Shown here one piece after another: positions 25,499-34,023 of a stretch of 38,134 bases of DNA. The DNA is taken from the NCBI GenBank assembly GCA_018001695.1, contig JAGNHN010000017.1, positions 1 through 38,134 on the forward strand, in the 5' to 3' direction. Source of the stretch: Lentimicrobiaceae bacterium (lineage in GTDB: Bacteria > Bacteroidota > Bacteroidia > Bacteroidales > JAGNHN01). Position numbers and translations under genes: made by a program. Every line of letters starts with the position of its first letter. Within the stretch, counting starts at the first letter, position 1. The notes under the pieces are model-generated. The model saw nothing but the letters and a program-made list of their open reading frames with translations. It ran no database searches and was not told where the DNA came from.

Positions 25499-27235
25499 TC
25501 AGGATTTTCTGCTGCGCAGGAATGCAAATACAGCCAGGACAAGAGCAACGAGCGCCAGAATGAGGCTCCAGGGGAATGCGCTGTTTCCCGTGTTTCCTTC
25601 ATCCGTTACCTCCACGATGCCTTGCATATAGGGATGTGGTGTGCACATATAAGTGTACTCCCCTTCTTTATCAAAGGTATAGCTATAACGCTCTGCATGC
25701 GCCATGAGTTCAGAACCGAAACGCTCTGGCCCTCCTGAAGCCACAACGTTATGTATTCCCGAGAACTCGCCCTCCATATAGGAAAACACATCCTCATTCA
25801 CCCAGGTAACCTTGGTTCCAGGGTGGATCTTTATACGTTTGGGATAGAATGCATTCCCTTGAATTCTGACGATGACCTCTTCATCCGGACGGTAGGTGAA
25901 ATAAGGGTCTACGTCCAGCGTGCCAGGCTTGTAGGGTGAAATGGTGCGGATCGACTTTGATGCATAGTTTTCCAACTCTTCGTCTGTGAATGCCTCTCCA
26001 TCAGCCAGTATACGGGCAGGGGTGGGTGCTTCCCTGTCACACACCAACAAACCGATGGCCCCTCTGTCAGTCGAACCGACAGCGTGCGAGAGCATCAGAT
26101 AGCTTCCCTCATCCGGGGGCATGCGGAATTCAATGGTCCAGGAATCCGAAGGGCCTGCCGTAACTGTTTGACCACCTGTGAAACGATTCTCCGGGTGGCC
26201 CTGCCAATACACATAATCCCAGATAATCCCGACAATATGAAAAGTAGATACCAGGTTAGGTCCGATATTCAGAAAATGGATCCGGACGTAATCCCCGGGC
26301 TTGGCCTTGATGGGTGCCTCAACATAACGGAAAAGCTTGCCATTAAAGGCTGTATACATGGGTTTTCCCTGCCCCTCAGTGGCATCTTTACCATGCGCAT
26401 AATACTCATGTTGAATAAGATATAACTCAAGATCAGGTCCCTTACCCAGTTGCCTCTCCAGCTCAAACTGCTGTTTTTTGGGTTGGACGACAAACATACC
26501 ATACTGTCCGAAGATGATATGCATGGGGATAGCGTGACCACCGGGGGCACAATGATACATATACACACCTGGTTGTGTCACCCTGAATGTGATGCTGGCG
26601 CTATCTCCGGGCTGAATCTTGCCCAGGTATTTGGAAGTCTGGGTATAGGCAGAATGAATGGATGCGCCATGCGGGATGGTCTTGCTTTTGTTGACGATGG
26701 TGAACCTGACGATGTCGCCTTCCGTGAGGACAATCGTGGGTCCAGGTATGGTGCCATTTGTAGTAAAACCACTGTATATCACCCCATTACCGATGTAAAC
26801 ATCCCTTTCTTCCAGGGTAATGGTAACCGATGTGTCAGGTGTGATCCCCTGAGGAACATAGCTCGTTTGCCTGACTGGCAGGCGTTCATCACGCCGGAGG
26901 ATCTGAACAAATTCCTCCTGTGGAAACCTGGCAGCCAGACTGCCTGTGGCGGATGCACTGCGTTGAGGTGAAGCAGCCTGAGCCTTGTCAGCAGGCGCCA
27001 GAACTTCTGCTGAAGACGGTTCCTGCGCGGCGATGGCAGCAAGGAGCTCATCAGCAAGCAGTGTTCCCTTGCGTTCTGCCAGCAGGGATTCCCTGAAACG
27101 TTTGTTGCAGTACGCACAGGCGAAGAGCTCAGGCAGGATGAAGATGCCAAGAAACAGCCACACAACAAGCCTGCGGGTAAAGGCTGCGGTTATCTTCCTG
27201 GAATTAAATAGGGAATCATACGTGTTCATGGGCAT
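25499..27235 (-). CDS. NirK-like multicopper protein with C-terminal amicyanin-like domain
   Basis: A 578-residue exported copper protein (start at 27235; 27229 also possible). An N-terminal hydrophobic segment ends LFACAYC, possibly a lipoprotein site. Two cupredoxin domains resemble copper nitrite reductase: H189 and H194 (PHGASIH), H228-C229 (YHCAPGG), H239, H333 (FHIVG) and H384 (LSHAVG) fit the copper-binding and catalytic His/Cys of NirK. Two expected residues differ: the proton-relay Asp between the first two His is Ser192, and the type 1 axial Met is replaced by Gln244. A third cupredoxin (about 450-545) has H495, C531, H534 and M537 in CTPHPYM, an amicyanin-like site. A membrane helix at 556-573 ends in RSRKS. 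Preceded by a lipoprotein cytochrome c gene, a likely electron partner. It may be a nitrite reductase variant or another copper oxidase. Confidence 0.78.
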   Translation of the reverse strand: MPMNTYDSLFNSRKITAAFTRRLVVWLFLGIFILPELFACAYCNKRFRESLLAERKGTLLADELLAAIAAQEPSSAEVLAPADKAQAASPQRSASATGSLAARFPQEEFVQILRRDERLPVRQTSYVPQGITPDTSVTITLEERDVYIGNGVIYSGFTTNGTIPGPTIVLTEGDIVRFTIVNKSKTIPHGASIHSAYTQTSKYLGKIQPGDSASITFRVTQPGVYMYHCAPGGHAIPMHIIFGQYGMFVVQPKKQQFELERQLGKGPDLELYLIQHEYYAHGKDATEGQGKPMYTAFNGKLFRYVEAPIKAKPGDYVRIHFLNIGPNLVSTFHIVGIIWDYVYWQGHPENRFTGGQTVTAGPSDSWTIEFRMPPDEGSYLMLSHAVGSTDRGAIGLLVCDREAPTPARILADGEAFTDEELENYASKSIRTISPYKPGTLDVDPYFTYRPDEEVIVRIQGNAFYPKRIKIHPGTKVTWVNEDVFSYMEGEFSGIHNVVASGGPERFGSELMAHAERYSYTFDKEGEYTYMCTPHPYMQGIVEVTDEGNTGNSAFPWSLILALVALVLAVFAFLRSRKS

Positions 27236-27257
27236 AGGGTATAAATAAATAAATGTG

Positions 27258-27671
27258 TTATTGATCCAGTGAACGGATATACTCAAAGATATCCAAGGCC
27301 TCATCCTGGGTAATGGCCGGGACAGGCATAGGCACTTTGTATTGCTCAAACAGGGCCTTGGCATCAGGGTCCTTCTCACACATTTCGGTTGGATTGACGA
27401 TCATGTTGAGGATCCATTCAGGTGTGCGCTTCTTTGTAAGGCCTGCCATTTGCGGACCGATATGCGCTTCTGCTGCTTTATGACATGTAGCACAGACAGC
27501 ATTGAATTTAGCCTCCCCTTTTGCCACACGATCCATATCGATAGGCCCCAGGTTGACCTGCCCGAATGGACCGATCCCCTTATTCCCTGTCTTGGTTTCA
27601 CTTTCACCCTGGCCACTGCAGGCAGCCAGCGCCATTGTCACTACAACACTCCAAAGTAATAAAGCTCTCAT
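27258..27671 (-). CDS. Lipoprotein c-type cytochrome
   Basis: A 137-residue monohaem cytochrome c. The signal MRALLLWSVVVTMALAAC has a lipobox with Cys18. The haem site is C60-A-T-C63-H64, and Met115 (KVPMPVP) is the probable distal ligand. The C-terminal helix ends YIRSLDQ as in class I cytochromes. It is encoded first in the unit, 22 bp ahead of the NirK-like gene, so it probably donates electrons to that protein at the outer face of a membrane. Confidence 0.9.
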   Translation of the reverse strand: MRALLLWSVVVTMALAACSGQGESETKTGNKGIGPFGQVNLGPIDMDRVAKGEAKFNAVCATCHKAAEAHIGPQMAGLTKKRTPEWILNMIVNPTEMCEKDPDAKALFEQYKVPMPVPAITQDEALDIFEYIRSLDQ

Positions 27672-27712
27672 TGATGTTGATTTTTAGTGTGTTATCCTGT
27701 GTTAATTTTATG

Positions 27713-27730
27713 GTGGATATTTTTATCCAC
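27713..27730. promoter_or_regulatory. Candidate operator, perfect inverted repeat
   Basis: GTGGATA-N4-TATCCAC, a perfect 7-bp dyad, lies just downstream of the predicted -7 element of the cytochrome c gene, about 42 nt before its start codon. A repressor-type position would suit control of this copper/cytochrome unit. The half-site does not match the classical FNR site (TTGAT-N4-ATCAA), and I do not recognise the regulator. Confidence 0.4.
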
Positions 27731-27741
27731 TATTCACGGAT

Positions 27742-27749
27742 CAAATATA
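27742..27749 (-). promoter_or_regulatory. Candidate -7 element of the cytochrome c/NirK-like unit
   Basis: TATATTTG on the minus strand fits TAnnTTTG. No -33 TTG is found at the usual distance, so activity may need an activator. The predicted start near 27735 lies just before the dyad at 27713-27730. Confidence 0.4.
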
Positions 27750-27876
27750 TATCACTTTTTGTCTATTTGGTATTCTAATACTTAATTTATTTAAAATAAT
27801 TTTTGTGAAAACGCAGGACCTGATGCATCCCAATGGCAGTTAAGACATCATTACTAACCTGTAAAACCCTAAAATT

Positions 27877-29526
27877 ATGAAAGCAATATCATTGATTATC
27901 TGCATTTTAATCTTGAATCTCCCGTTACGTGCGCTGGACGAAAAGGTGCTTACGTCGCGCATCAACCAGGTCACGGTATATACCAGTTCGGCACAGGTAA
28001 ACCGTGAATCGTCGGTGCAATTAGGGAAAGGGACGGCCATCCTTGTAGTGGACGCCATCTCACCCTTCATTCTTCCTGCCACCATACAAGTCAAGGGCAA
28101 AGGGGAATTCATCATCCTGGATGTAAAATACCGTCTGAAGCAACCTGAGCCGGTCATTCCTGAAAACAAACCGCTTCCTCCAGCCATTCAGACCCGCATA
28201 CGCGTGCTATCAGATTCCCTTATCTATCTAGGATTTGAGATGGATTACCTGCAACAGCGCAGGGATATGCTCGAACTTGAGAAGAAAGTACTGGCGAATA
28301 ACAAGTATATGAAGGGAGACCTGGACACCATCTCGCAGCTTCCGTTTGCAATGGATTATTTCAGGCGACAGATGGATAACATCCATTCGGCGCTTATTAA
28401 ATTAAAGCAGGAAGAGTTCCATTTGAACCGCATGCGCACGGGCATGGAAGAGAGACTCAGTGCACTACAGGCATACAATGCCCATGTAAATCCCCCGGAA
28501 CCGGGAAAACCAAAGCATCAAATCCTCATAACAGTATCATCCCAACAGCCTGTTACAGCCGGGTTACAGATCAGTTACCTTGTCAGTCAGGCCGGCTGGA
28601 CGCCTGCTTACGACATCCGGGCTTCAGATCAGTTGTCGCTTCAGCTGACCGGGAAGGCGATGGTTTATCAGAACAGCGGCGAAGACTGGAACAATGTCCG
28701 TTTGCGGCTGTCGACCATCACCCCACAGCAGGGCTACGCGCTGCCACGACTCAACCCATATTATGCCGGCCATCACCGCCCCATTAACAGACAACTCAGT
28801 ATCATGGAGACTGCAGTTGTATCGACGAGAGAAAGCAAAGCCATCCGTGATGAATACGAGGACGCAGGAGTCCCTGCAGCACAGCAGGCATACCAGTACA
28901 CCATGGAGAGTGCCACCCTGACCAATGTGGAATATGATGTAGATCTGAGCTACAGCATTCCCAGCAATGCAGAATCACAGGTGGTGGCATTCCTCGAAAA
29001 GAAGCTGCCAGCATCTTTCTGCTATTATTTAACACCGAAAGTGGACAAAAGAGCTTATCTGACAGCCAGGATACCTGACTGGAACAAGCTGGAACTCCTG
29101 CCCGGAGCGGCCAACATCTATTTTGACGGCAGCTTTGTGGGATCGACACAGTTAGGTCAGGGACTTACCGGCGACACGCTGGAACTTGCCCTGGGCCATG
29201 ACCGTAATGTTGTAATGGAACGGAACAAAGATAAAGATGAAGTCCGGAATGCCGTTTTGGGCAACAACGCCGTACGGACCCTCACCTACAGCATCAAGAT
29301 CAAGAATAGCAAGTCACGGGAAATCCAGGTCAGGGTATTTGACCAGATTCCCCTGGCGGCCAGTGCCGACATCAGGATCAAACCCCTGGCTTTGTCAGAG
29401 GCCGAACATGACGAAAACAATGGTTTACTGACGTGGAAGATGGGCATGAGCCCTGGTCAAAGTAAAACACTATCATTTAGTTACACCATCGAATACGACA
29501 AAAGCAAACCCATCACCGGTATATAG
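27877..29526 (+). CDS. MuiA-family protein (DUF4140/DUF4139)
   Basis: A 549-residue exported protein of the 'mucoidy inhibitor MuiA' family. The signal is MKAISLIICILILNLPLRA. The N-terminal DUF4140 opens with INQVTVYTSSAQVNRE (the family's VTVYxxxAxVxR). A coiled-coil-like helical part at about 105-195 follows, and DUF4139 has SYLVSQAGWTPAYDIRA and the late WNKLELLPGAANIYFDGSFVG block. The end ...LSFSYTIEYDKSKPI is complete. The molecular function of the family is unknown; the name comes from a plasmid phenotype in Shigella. Transcribed alone and ended by the hairpin at 29570-29613. Immediately upstream, 27791-27810 is AT-rich with a near-miss promoter. Confidence 0.88.
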   Translation: MKAISLIICILILNLPLRALDEKVLTSRINQVTVYTSSAQVNRESSVQLGKGTAILVVDAISPFILPATIQVKGKGEFIILDVKYRLKQPEPVIPENKPLPPAIQTRIRVLSDSLIYLGFEMDYLQQRRDMLELEKKVLANNKYMKGDLDTISQLPFAMDYFRRQMDNIHSALIKLKQEEFHLNRMRTGMEERLSALQAYNAHVNPPEPGKPKHQILITVSSQQPVTAGLQISYLVSQAGWTPAYDIRASDQLSLQLTGKAMVYQNSGEDWNNVRLRLSTITPQQGYALPRLNPYYAGHHRPINRQLSIMETAVVSTRESKAIRDEYEDAGVPAAQQAYQYTMESATLTNVEYDVDLSYSIPSNAESQVVAFLEKKLPASFCYYLTPKVDKRAYLTARIPDWNKLELLPGAANIYFDGSFVGSTQLGQGLTGDTLELALGHDRNVVMERNKDKDEVRNAVLGNNAVRTLTYSIKIKNSKSREIQVRVFDQIPLAASADIRIKPLALSEAEHDENNGLLTWKMGMSPGQSKTLSFSYTIEYDKSKPITGI

Positions 29527-29569
29527 TGAAAATACAGGCGATGTAGGAATAGCTATGGATATCATTGGA

Positions 29570-29613
29570 GTAAGGGCAAGCGAGAAAAGGTACTCGTCTT
29601 GTCCTTACTTTTT
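29570..29613 (+). terminator. Intrinsic terminator of the MuiA-family gene
   Basis: A long stem (GTAAGGGCAAGCGAG against CTCGTCTTGTCCTTAC, one bulge and one G-T pair) with an 8-nt loop, directly followed by five T. It lies 43 nt past the stop codon. Confidence 0.75.
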
Positions 29614-29641
29614 CAGGGCTGTTTTCAGACTGGATCTGTCT

Positions 29642-31153
29642 TTAGAAGGCATATTTTAGCCAGGAATCATCATTACGAGATCTTTCAACTATATGATTAT
29701 CATCCCAAAAAGCAATACCCCCCATCAACTGAAGAATATCCTTTTGCAGCGTGGCTAAGCCGCTCTGGATGAGTCCGGGATTGAAGCCTTCATGTCCCAG
29801 GTCATTCAGCATTTCCATGCTAAAAATACGGCTGAGAACACGGCCCAATTCCACCATCTTCCGCTGAGGCTGAGGAAGGTGCAAACGGAAATCCAACACC
29901 TCACGCATCATTTCAGCAGCTTGTCGTGCAAGAGGGTGTTGGCGAAGAAACGGGTATAGGTTGTGTTGTTCCTGCCGCTTCATTTGCTTGACGACCTGCT
30001 CTGCCACCTGATTATATAATATATCATTGGACCCTTCAAAGATTTGAAAGGGGCGGCTATCGATGATACCCCTTCCGGCCACATGACTCAGCTTATAGCC
30101 CTTGGCACCAACAAGTTGCACCAGTGACTGGGCAGCCTCCTGCATCAGGTCAGTGATAACACTTTTCATTGTATTTGCTTCCAGAGGCAGGCTGGAGAGG
30201 TCCTTGTCCAACCCGGCCATCTTGCTGCTTCTAAGGCACATCGCAGCGCAAACAGCATAAGCTCCCTGAAGTCTTGACATCCTTTCCTGCACCATATCAT
30301 AACTCAGCAGGCTCCTTCCGCCCACCTGGCGCAGCTGACAATGCGCGAGCGCTTCGTCCAGGATACGTTCGATGAATCCCAGGGCCATACCGGGAAATTG
30401 CAGCCGGCTTCGGTGCAGGAGATCCAGCATCATCTGGACCCCTGATCCAGGTGGAATGAGCCGGTAAAGCTTCGGAATATGAACATCCAGATGATTCCTT
30501 CCATATGGGATAAAATACAGGCCGAGGTTGTCGAAGTACTCCTCAACAACAATTTTTTGATCATTTTCAGTATTGTCACAAATGAAGAAATCAATATCCC
30601 GCTGCAGGTCTCCACTTGCTGTTTTTCGCCTGGCAGTGAGCAACCAATACTCAGCCATCCCAGTGAGTCCTGCCCAGTGTTTTTTCCCTACCAGATGGTA
30701 ATGAGTTTGGTCTTCAGTATAATAAGTTCTCATATGCAGTGCATCACTACCGAAGTCTGGCTCGGTAATCATGAGTCCTCCCATCAGGTTGTCATTGAGA
30801 AATCGTGTAAACAATGGCAGTTTGATCTCTTCCTGTGCATATTTGGCTACGGGCTGCAGGAACAGGCCCATGTTGATTCCAAAAGCCAGCGACAATGGCA
30901 AAGAATGGTAGGCAGCCAGCGAGAGAATCGCAAGTGTTTCATGAACCAGTCCCCCTCTCCCACCATAGCTTTCAGGAATGGCTACCCTGAAAGGCTTGGC
31001 CTCCATGATCATCCTGAGCATATCAGGTGGAAATCCGCGCTGTTGATACATGAAAGCATTATCTTCCTGATTTTTAAATGCTTCACTGATATGGCTTTTT
31101 ACCTGATCAAAGAAGACTGTGAAAGATTCTTTTTGCATGTATTGGGGTTGCAT
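29642..31153 (-). CDS. Acyl-CoA dehydrogenase family protein
   Basis: A 503-residue flavoenzyme of the acyl-CoA dehydrogenase fold. Signatures are MITEPDFGSDA (FAD/substrate loop, residues 128-138), KHWAGLTGMAEYWLL (conserved aromatic region), and PFQIFEGSNDILYNQ with E373 at the usual catalytic-base position. The C-terminal tail is longer than in 380-residue dehydrogenases and resembles very-long-chain or undefined subgroups. It would oxidise an acyl-CoA and pass electrons to ETF; the chain length is unknown. No other beta-oxidation gene is beside it. An alternative start is Met6 (31138). The 276 bp upstream show no gene or clear promoter. Confidence 0.85.
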   Translation of the reverse strand: MQPQYMQKESFTVFFDQVKSHISEAFKNQEDNAFMYQQRGFPPDMLRMIMEAKPFRVAIPESYGGRGGLVHETLAILSLAAYHSLPLSLAFGINMGLFLQPVAKYAQEEIKLPLFTRFLNDNLMGGLMITEPDFGSDALHMRTYYTEDQTHYHLVGKKHWAGLTGMAEYWLLTARRKTASGDLQRDIDFFICDNTENDQKIVVEEYFDNLGLYFIPYGRNHLDVHIPKLYRLIPPGSGVQMMLDLLHRSRLQFPGMALGFIERILDEALAHCQLRQVGGRSLLSYDMVQERMSRLQGAYAVCAAMCLRSSKMAGLDKDLSSLPLEANTMKSVITDLMQEAAQSLVQLVGAKGYKLSHVAGRGIIDSRPFQIFEGSNDILYNQVAEQVVKQMKRQEQHNLYPFLRQHPLARQAAEMMREVLDFRLHLPQPQRKMVELGRVLSRIFSMEMLNDLGHEGFNPGLIQSGLATLQKDILQLMGGIAFWDDNHIVERSRNDDSWLKYAF

Positions 31154-31429
31154 CTGCTGGCAATGTTATAAAATTATTCATCTATCCTGGAGAAGTCAAG
31201 GGGAAATCTGCAGCCTGCGAAGATATATCTATCTTCTTGCATATGCAGTATCAGACAATAAATAATACTGCCAGTGTCAGCGATCAGGAATCAGCGGGTT
31301 AAACTGTCACATATTAGCCTAAAAACCAGATCTATCAATCAACAATCTATCATGATGGCAGCAGCCGGGTATTAATTCCTGGAGTGGTCATACATTGGGA
31401 GATTACAAGGCTCTGATTTACAGGTGGGC

Positions 31430-32737
31430 TTATTGGATTAATATTTTGTGAGAAGTGGTCCATCTTCCTGTTCTGATTTCCACAAGATAGTATCCGGGCA
31501 GTACATGGGCAATGTTGATTGGGATGAGGTGCTGCCCTACCGGAAGTGACTCTGTATTCATTACCTCTATTATCCTGCTACTCATATCTATGAGGCGAAT
31601 TTCCAGTGCTGCATCTTCCTTTAAGTTGATGGAAATCTGTACCAGATCATGTCCCGGATTTGGGAAAACCTCTGTTACAGGCTGTTTGTAAGGTTCGGGC
31701 TTTAGCTGCCCGGTAAGAATCACCGGATCGCCAAGGAGGGAGTCAAGGAAGATCAGGGAGCGGGAGTTGAAGATCCCGGGCGGATTATGCCCTCCCGTAT
31801 GCGGCAGCCATTGTATGTCGAGACCATTGGCCAACATGGTATCAACCAGATCTTTCATCGGCTCAAACTGATAGAATTCATCCGCAGTTCCACAACTCAG
31901 AAGAAATGATACACTGTCTGATGGGCTGAGTTGTTGGATGTTCATTTCAGCCGATTGTGCATGAATTTTATTCCATGTAGAGTCGATGATATTGGCATAT
32001 GCATCAAAGGGATAATCCACTACCTGTGGGTTGATGTACGTCTGCGTGGTGTTTGGATTGGGAGAGCAACCTCCTGCGAGCAGGAAAAAACCCCTTACAT
32101 ATAGCTGCTGAGTGTTGCCATAATTGTAGAAATAGGGGGGATTTCCGGCAAATGAGTTATTTATGAGGGCTTTACATAGGCTGTCATAGTGGTAATAAGA
32201 TCCCCCGCCTGCATGTCCTGCCGCTGCACGATAGAGGTCAGGGTGAGCGATGGGCAGAAAGAGGCACCCATAAGATCCCATGGATTGCCCCAACAGTCCC
32301 CGGTGGCTTTTCTAGGGAACTGTCCGGAAGGTAGAGTCCACCCATGCCACCAGATCCGTTGACACGTAATCCTGGTAGTTTCCCCAAAGAGAACTGTTCA
32401 TATACATACTTCCTTCAAACGGGCTGCAATAGGAGCTGGGAATTACCATAATGAAGGGTTGGATGGTTCCGCTTGCGATATACGAATACATATAATTTAT
32501 ATGAACAGTGCCCGAAGTATGATTTCCCATCCATCCATGCAGGTAATAGACGACAGGGTAGTATTTGTCGGTGTTTTGCTGATATTCAAGTGGAAATACT
32601 ACCCGCACATTCTTGTTCATATTCAGCGAGGGACTGAACATCAGGGTATCAAGCATCGAGACCTGGGCTTTCGATGTGTTTGCGGGCATCAGGAAAAGCC
32701 ACCCTATAACCGGCAACAATAACATTGATTTTCTCAT
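31430..32737 (-). pseudogene. T9SS-secreted alpha/beta-hydrolase esterase interrupted by an in-frame TAG
   Basis: Two open stretches in the same frame (32737-32315 and 32311-31430) are separated only by TAG at 32312-32314. Together they encode one protein of about 435 codons resembling esterase-D/enterochelin-esterase-like hydrolases. It has a signal peptide (MRKSMLLLPVIGWLFLMPANTSKAQ), PVVYYLHGWMGNHTSG (oxyanion loop region), VAWVDSTFRTVP, then KSHRGLLGQSMGSYG with the GxSxG nucleophile elbow just after the stop, a GTADEFYQF acid-region segment, and HTGGHNPP with the catalytic His. The C-terminal VFPNPGHDLVQISI to YLVEIR block is a T9SS type A sorting domain. No frameshift is present and the rest looks intact, so this is a recent nonsense mutation, a sequence error or stop-codon readthrough. 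Without readthrough the upstream product would lack the nucleophile. Confidence 0.8.
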
Positions 32738-32856
32738 GGGATATAGATTTTATGATTTAGGTGTACACCAATAACATATATATTAATAGATATTAACAGA
32801 GCAATGCATGAAGCCGTTTGTAATACATACAATTTTTATACAAATGTCAATACTTT

Positions 32857-32874
32857 GTCAAACAATCATTTGAC
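32857..32874. other. Inverted repeat GTCAAA-N6-TTTGAC
   Basis: A perfect 6-bp dyad with a 6-nt spacer, about 120 bp upstream of the esterase start codon. It could be an operator for either divergent gene. No T run follows, so it is not a terminator. Confidence 0.3.
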
Positions 32875-33023
32875 GTGACAATCCCGTTGTTCGGCATGTG
32901 GTTATGCCTCCCCTTCTTTGTTTCAGATGCGAATGCCCCCAGTTACGTCGTTGTCAGCGTATTTGAGAGGAAAGCGAGCCGGGAGAATCCAAGACGTATC
33001 CATCGAAATCCCAGGGATTTCAC

Positions 33024-33055
33024 TTGTGTGTTTTGTAATTAACTGATTATATTTG
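33024..33055 (+). promoter_or_regulatory. Promoter of the YpfJ-type peptidase gene
   Basis: TTG (33024-33026), a 21-nt spacer and TATATTTG (33048-33055) match the Bacteroidota consensus. The predicted start is near 33062, about 65 nt before the ATG. Confidence 0.65.
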
Positions 33056-33126
33056 ATGAAATGAACCCCAGGACGGCCTTGTTTTGCCATTGGGGAATGA
33101 CCTGATTCGTTCAAATACATACTCTT

Positions 33127-33975
33127 ATGCGCTGGAAAGGAAGAGAACAAAGCACCAATGTTGAAGATCGCCGCGGAATGAGCAGCGGTAAGAAAGTGGC
33201 AGGCGGAACCATAGGCACATTGGTGATAGTCTTGATTGTATGGCTATTGGGAGGCAATCCATCTGCAGTAATAAACCAATTGCAAACAGAGACGACCACA
33301 GAAGCGGCCCCTGCAAACTATTCTGCAGAGGAAGAAGAGCTTGTCGCTTTTGTATCAGTGGTGCTGAAGGATACCGAGGATATCTGGAAAAAGCTCTTTG
33401 CCCAAAGCAATGAGCGTTACCGTGAGCCAAAGCTTGTCCTGTTCAGCAGTGCGGTGGAATCAGCATGTGGTTATAATTCAGCTGCCACTGGTCCATTTTA
33501 TTGCCCCGCAGATGAAAAGGTCTACATCGACCTGAATTTCTTGATCCAGCTGCAGGAAAGGTTGGGCGCAACGGGTGATTTTGCCATGGCCTATATCATT
33601 GCCCATGAGGTGGGGCATCATGTGCAGAAATTGCTGGGTATCATGGATGAGTTTCACCGCAACAACGCCAATGTGAGCAAGGAAACTTATAACAGCAATA
33701 TGGTCAGGCTGGAGCTGCAGGCCGACTTCCTGGCCGGAATATGGGCCCATCATGCGCAGCGCACAAAGAACATCCTGGAACCCGGTGATGTGGATGAAGC
33801 GGTGAATGCAGCCGCCATGGTGGGCGACGACCGGCTGCAGATGAAATCACAAGGTTATGTGGTGCCGGATGCCTTCACCCATGGCACCTCCGAACAACGC
33901 AGCCGCTGGTTTCTCAGAGGTTTTCAGACAGGCGACCTGGGACAGGGAGATACTTTCTCTGCACGGGTGCTTTAG
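33127..33975 (+). CDS. ypfJ: YpfJ-family neutral zinc metallopeptidase
   Basis: A 282-residue membrane-anchored zinc peptidase of the YpfJ family. The MRWKGREQSTNVEDRRG N-terminus is the family's hallmark (RWxxRxxSxNVEDRR). One membrane helix at about 27-43 follows. The zinc site is H160-E161-x-x-H164 in IIAHEVGHHVQ, with E196 in LELQADFLAGIWA as a likely third ligand. SACGYNSAATGPFYCPADEKVYID is also conserved. The active domain should face the periplasm; substrates are unknown. It converges with the PNGase-F-like gene, 48 bp between stops. Confidence 0.92.
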   Translation: MRWKGREQSTNVEDRRGMSSGKKVAGGTIGTLVIVLIVWLLGGNPSAVINQLQTETTTEAAPANYSAEEEELVAFVSVVLKDTEDIWKKLFAQSNERYREPKLVLFSSAVESACGYNSAATGPFYCPADEKVYIDLNFLIQLQERLGATGDFAMAYIIAHEVGHHVQKLLGIMDEFHRNNANVSKETYNSNMVRLELQADFLAGIWAHHAQRTKNILEPGDVDEAVNAAAMVGDDRLQMKSQGYVVPDAFTHGTSEQRSRWFLRGFQTGDLGQGDTFSARVL

Positions 33976-34023
33976 CACCATATTACTATTGACCCAATGT
34001 CAGGCTGACCCTTCATCCCGGAC

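Larger units (their letters stand above)
32738..33126. other. Divergent intergenic region
   Basis: 389 bp, AT-rich near the esterase start. It holds an inverted repeat at 32857-32874 and the YpfJ-gene promoter at 33024-33055, both listed separately. No open frame here is protein-like. Confidence 0.6.

Noticed and set aside
27236-27379. Longer N-terminus for the NirK-like protein
   Set aside because: It would overlap the cytochrome c gene by about 120 bp and add a non-signal sequence before the hydrophobic export segment.
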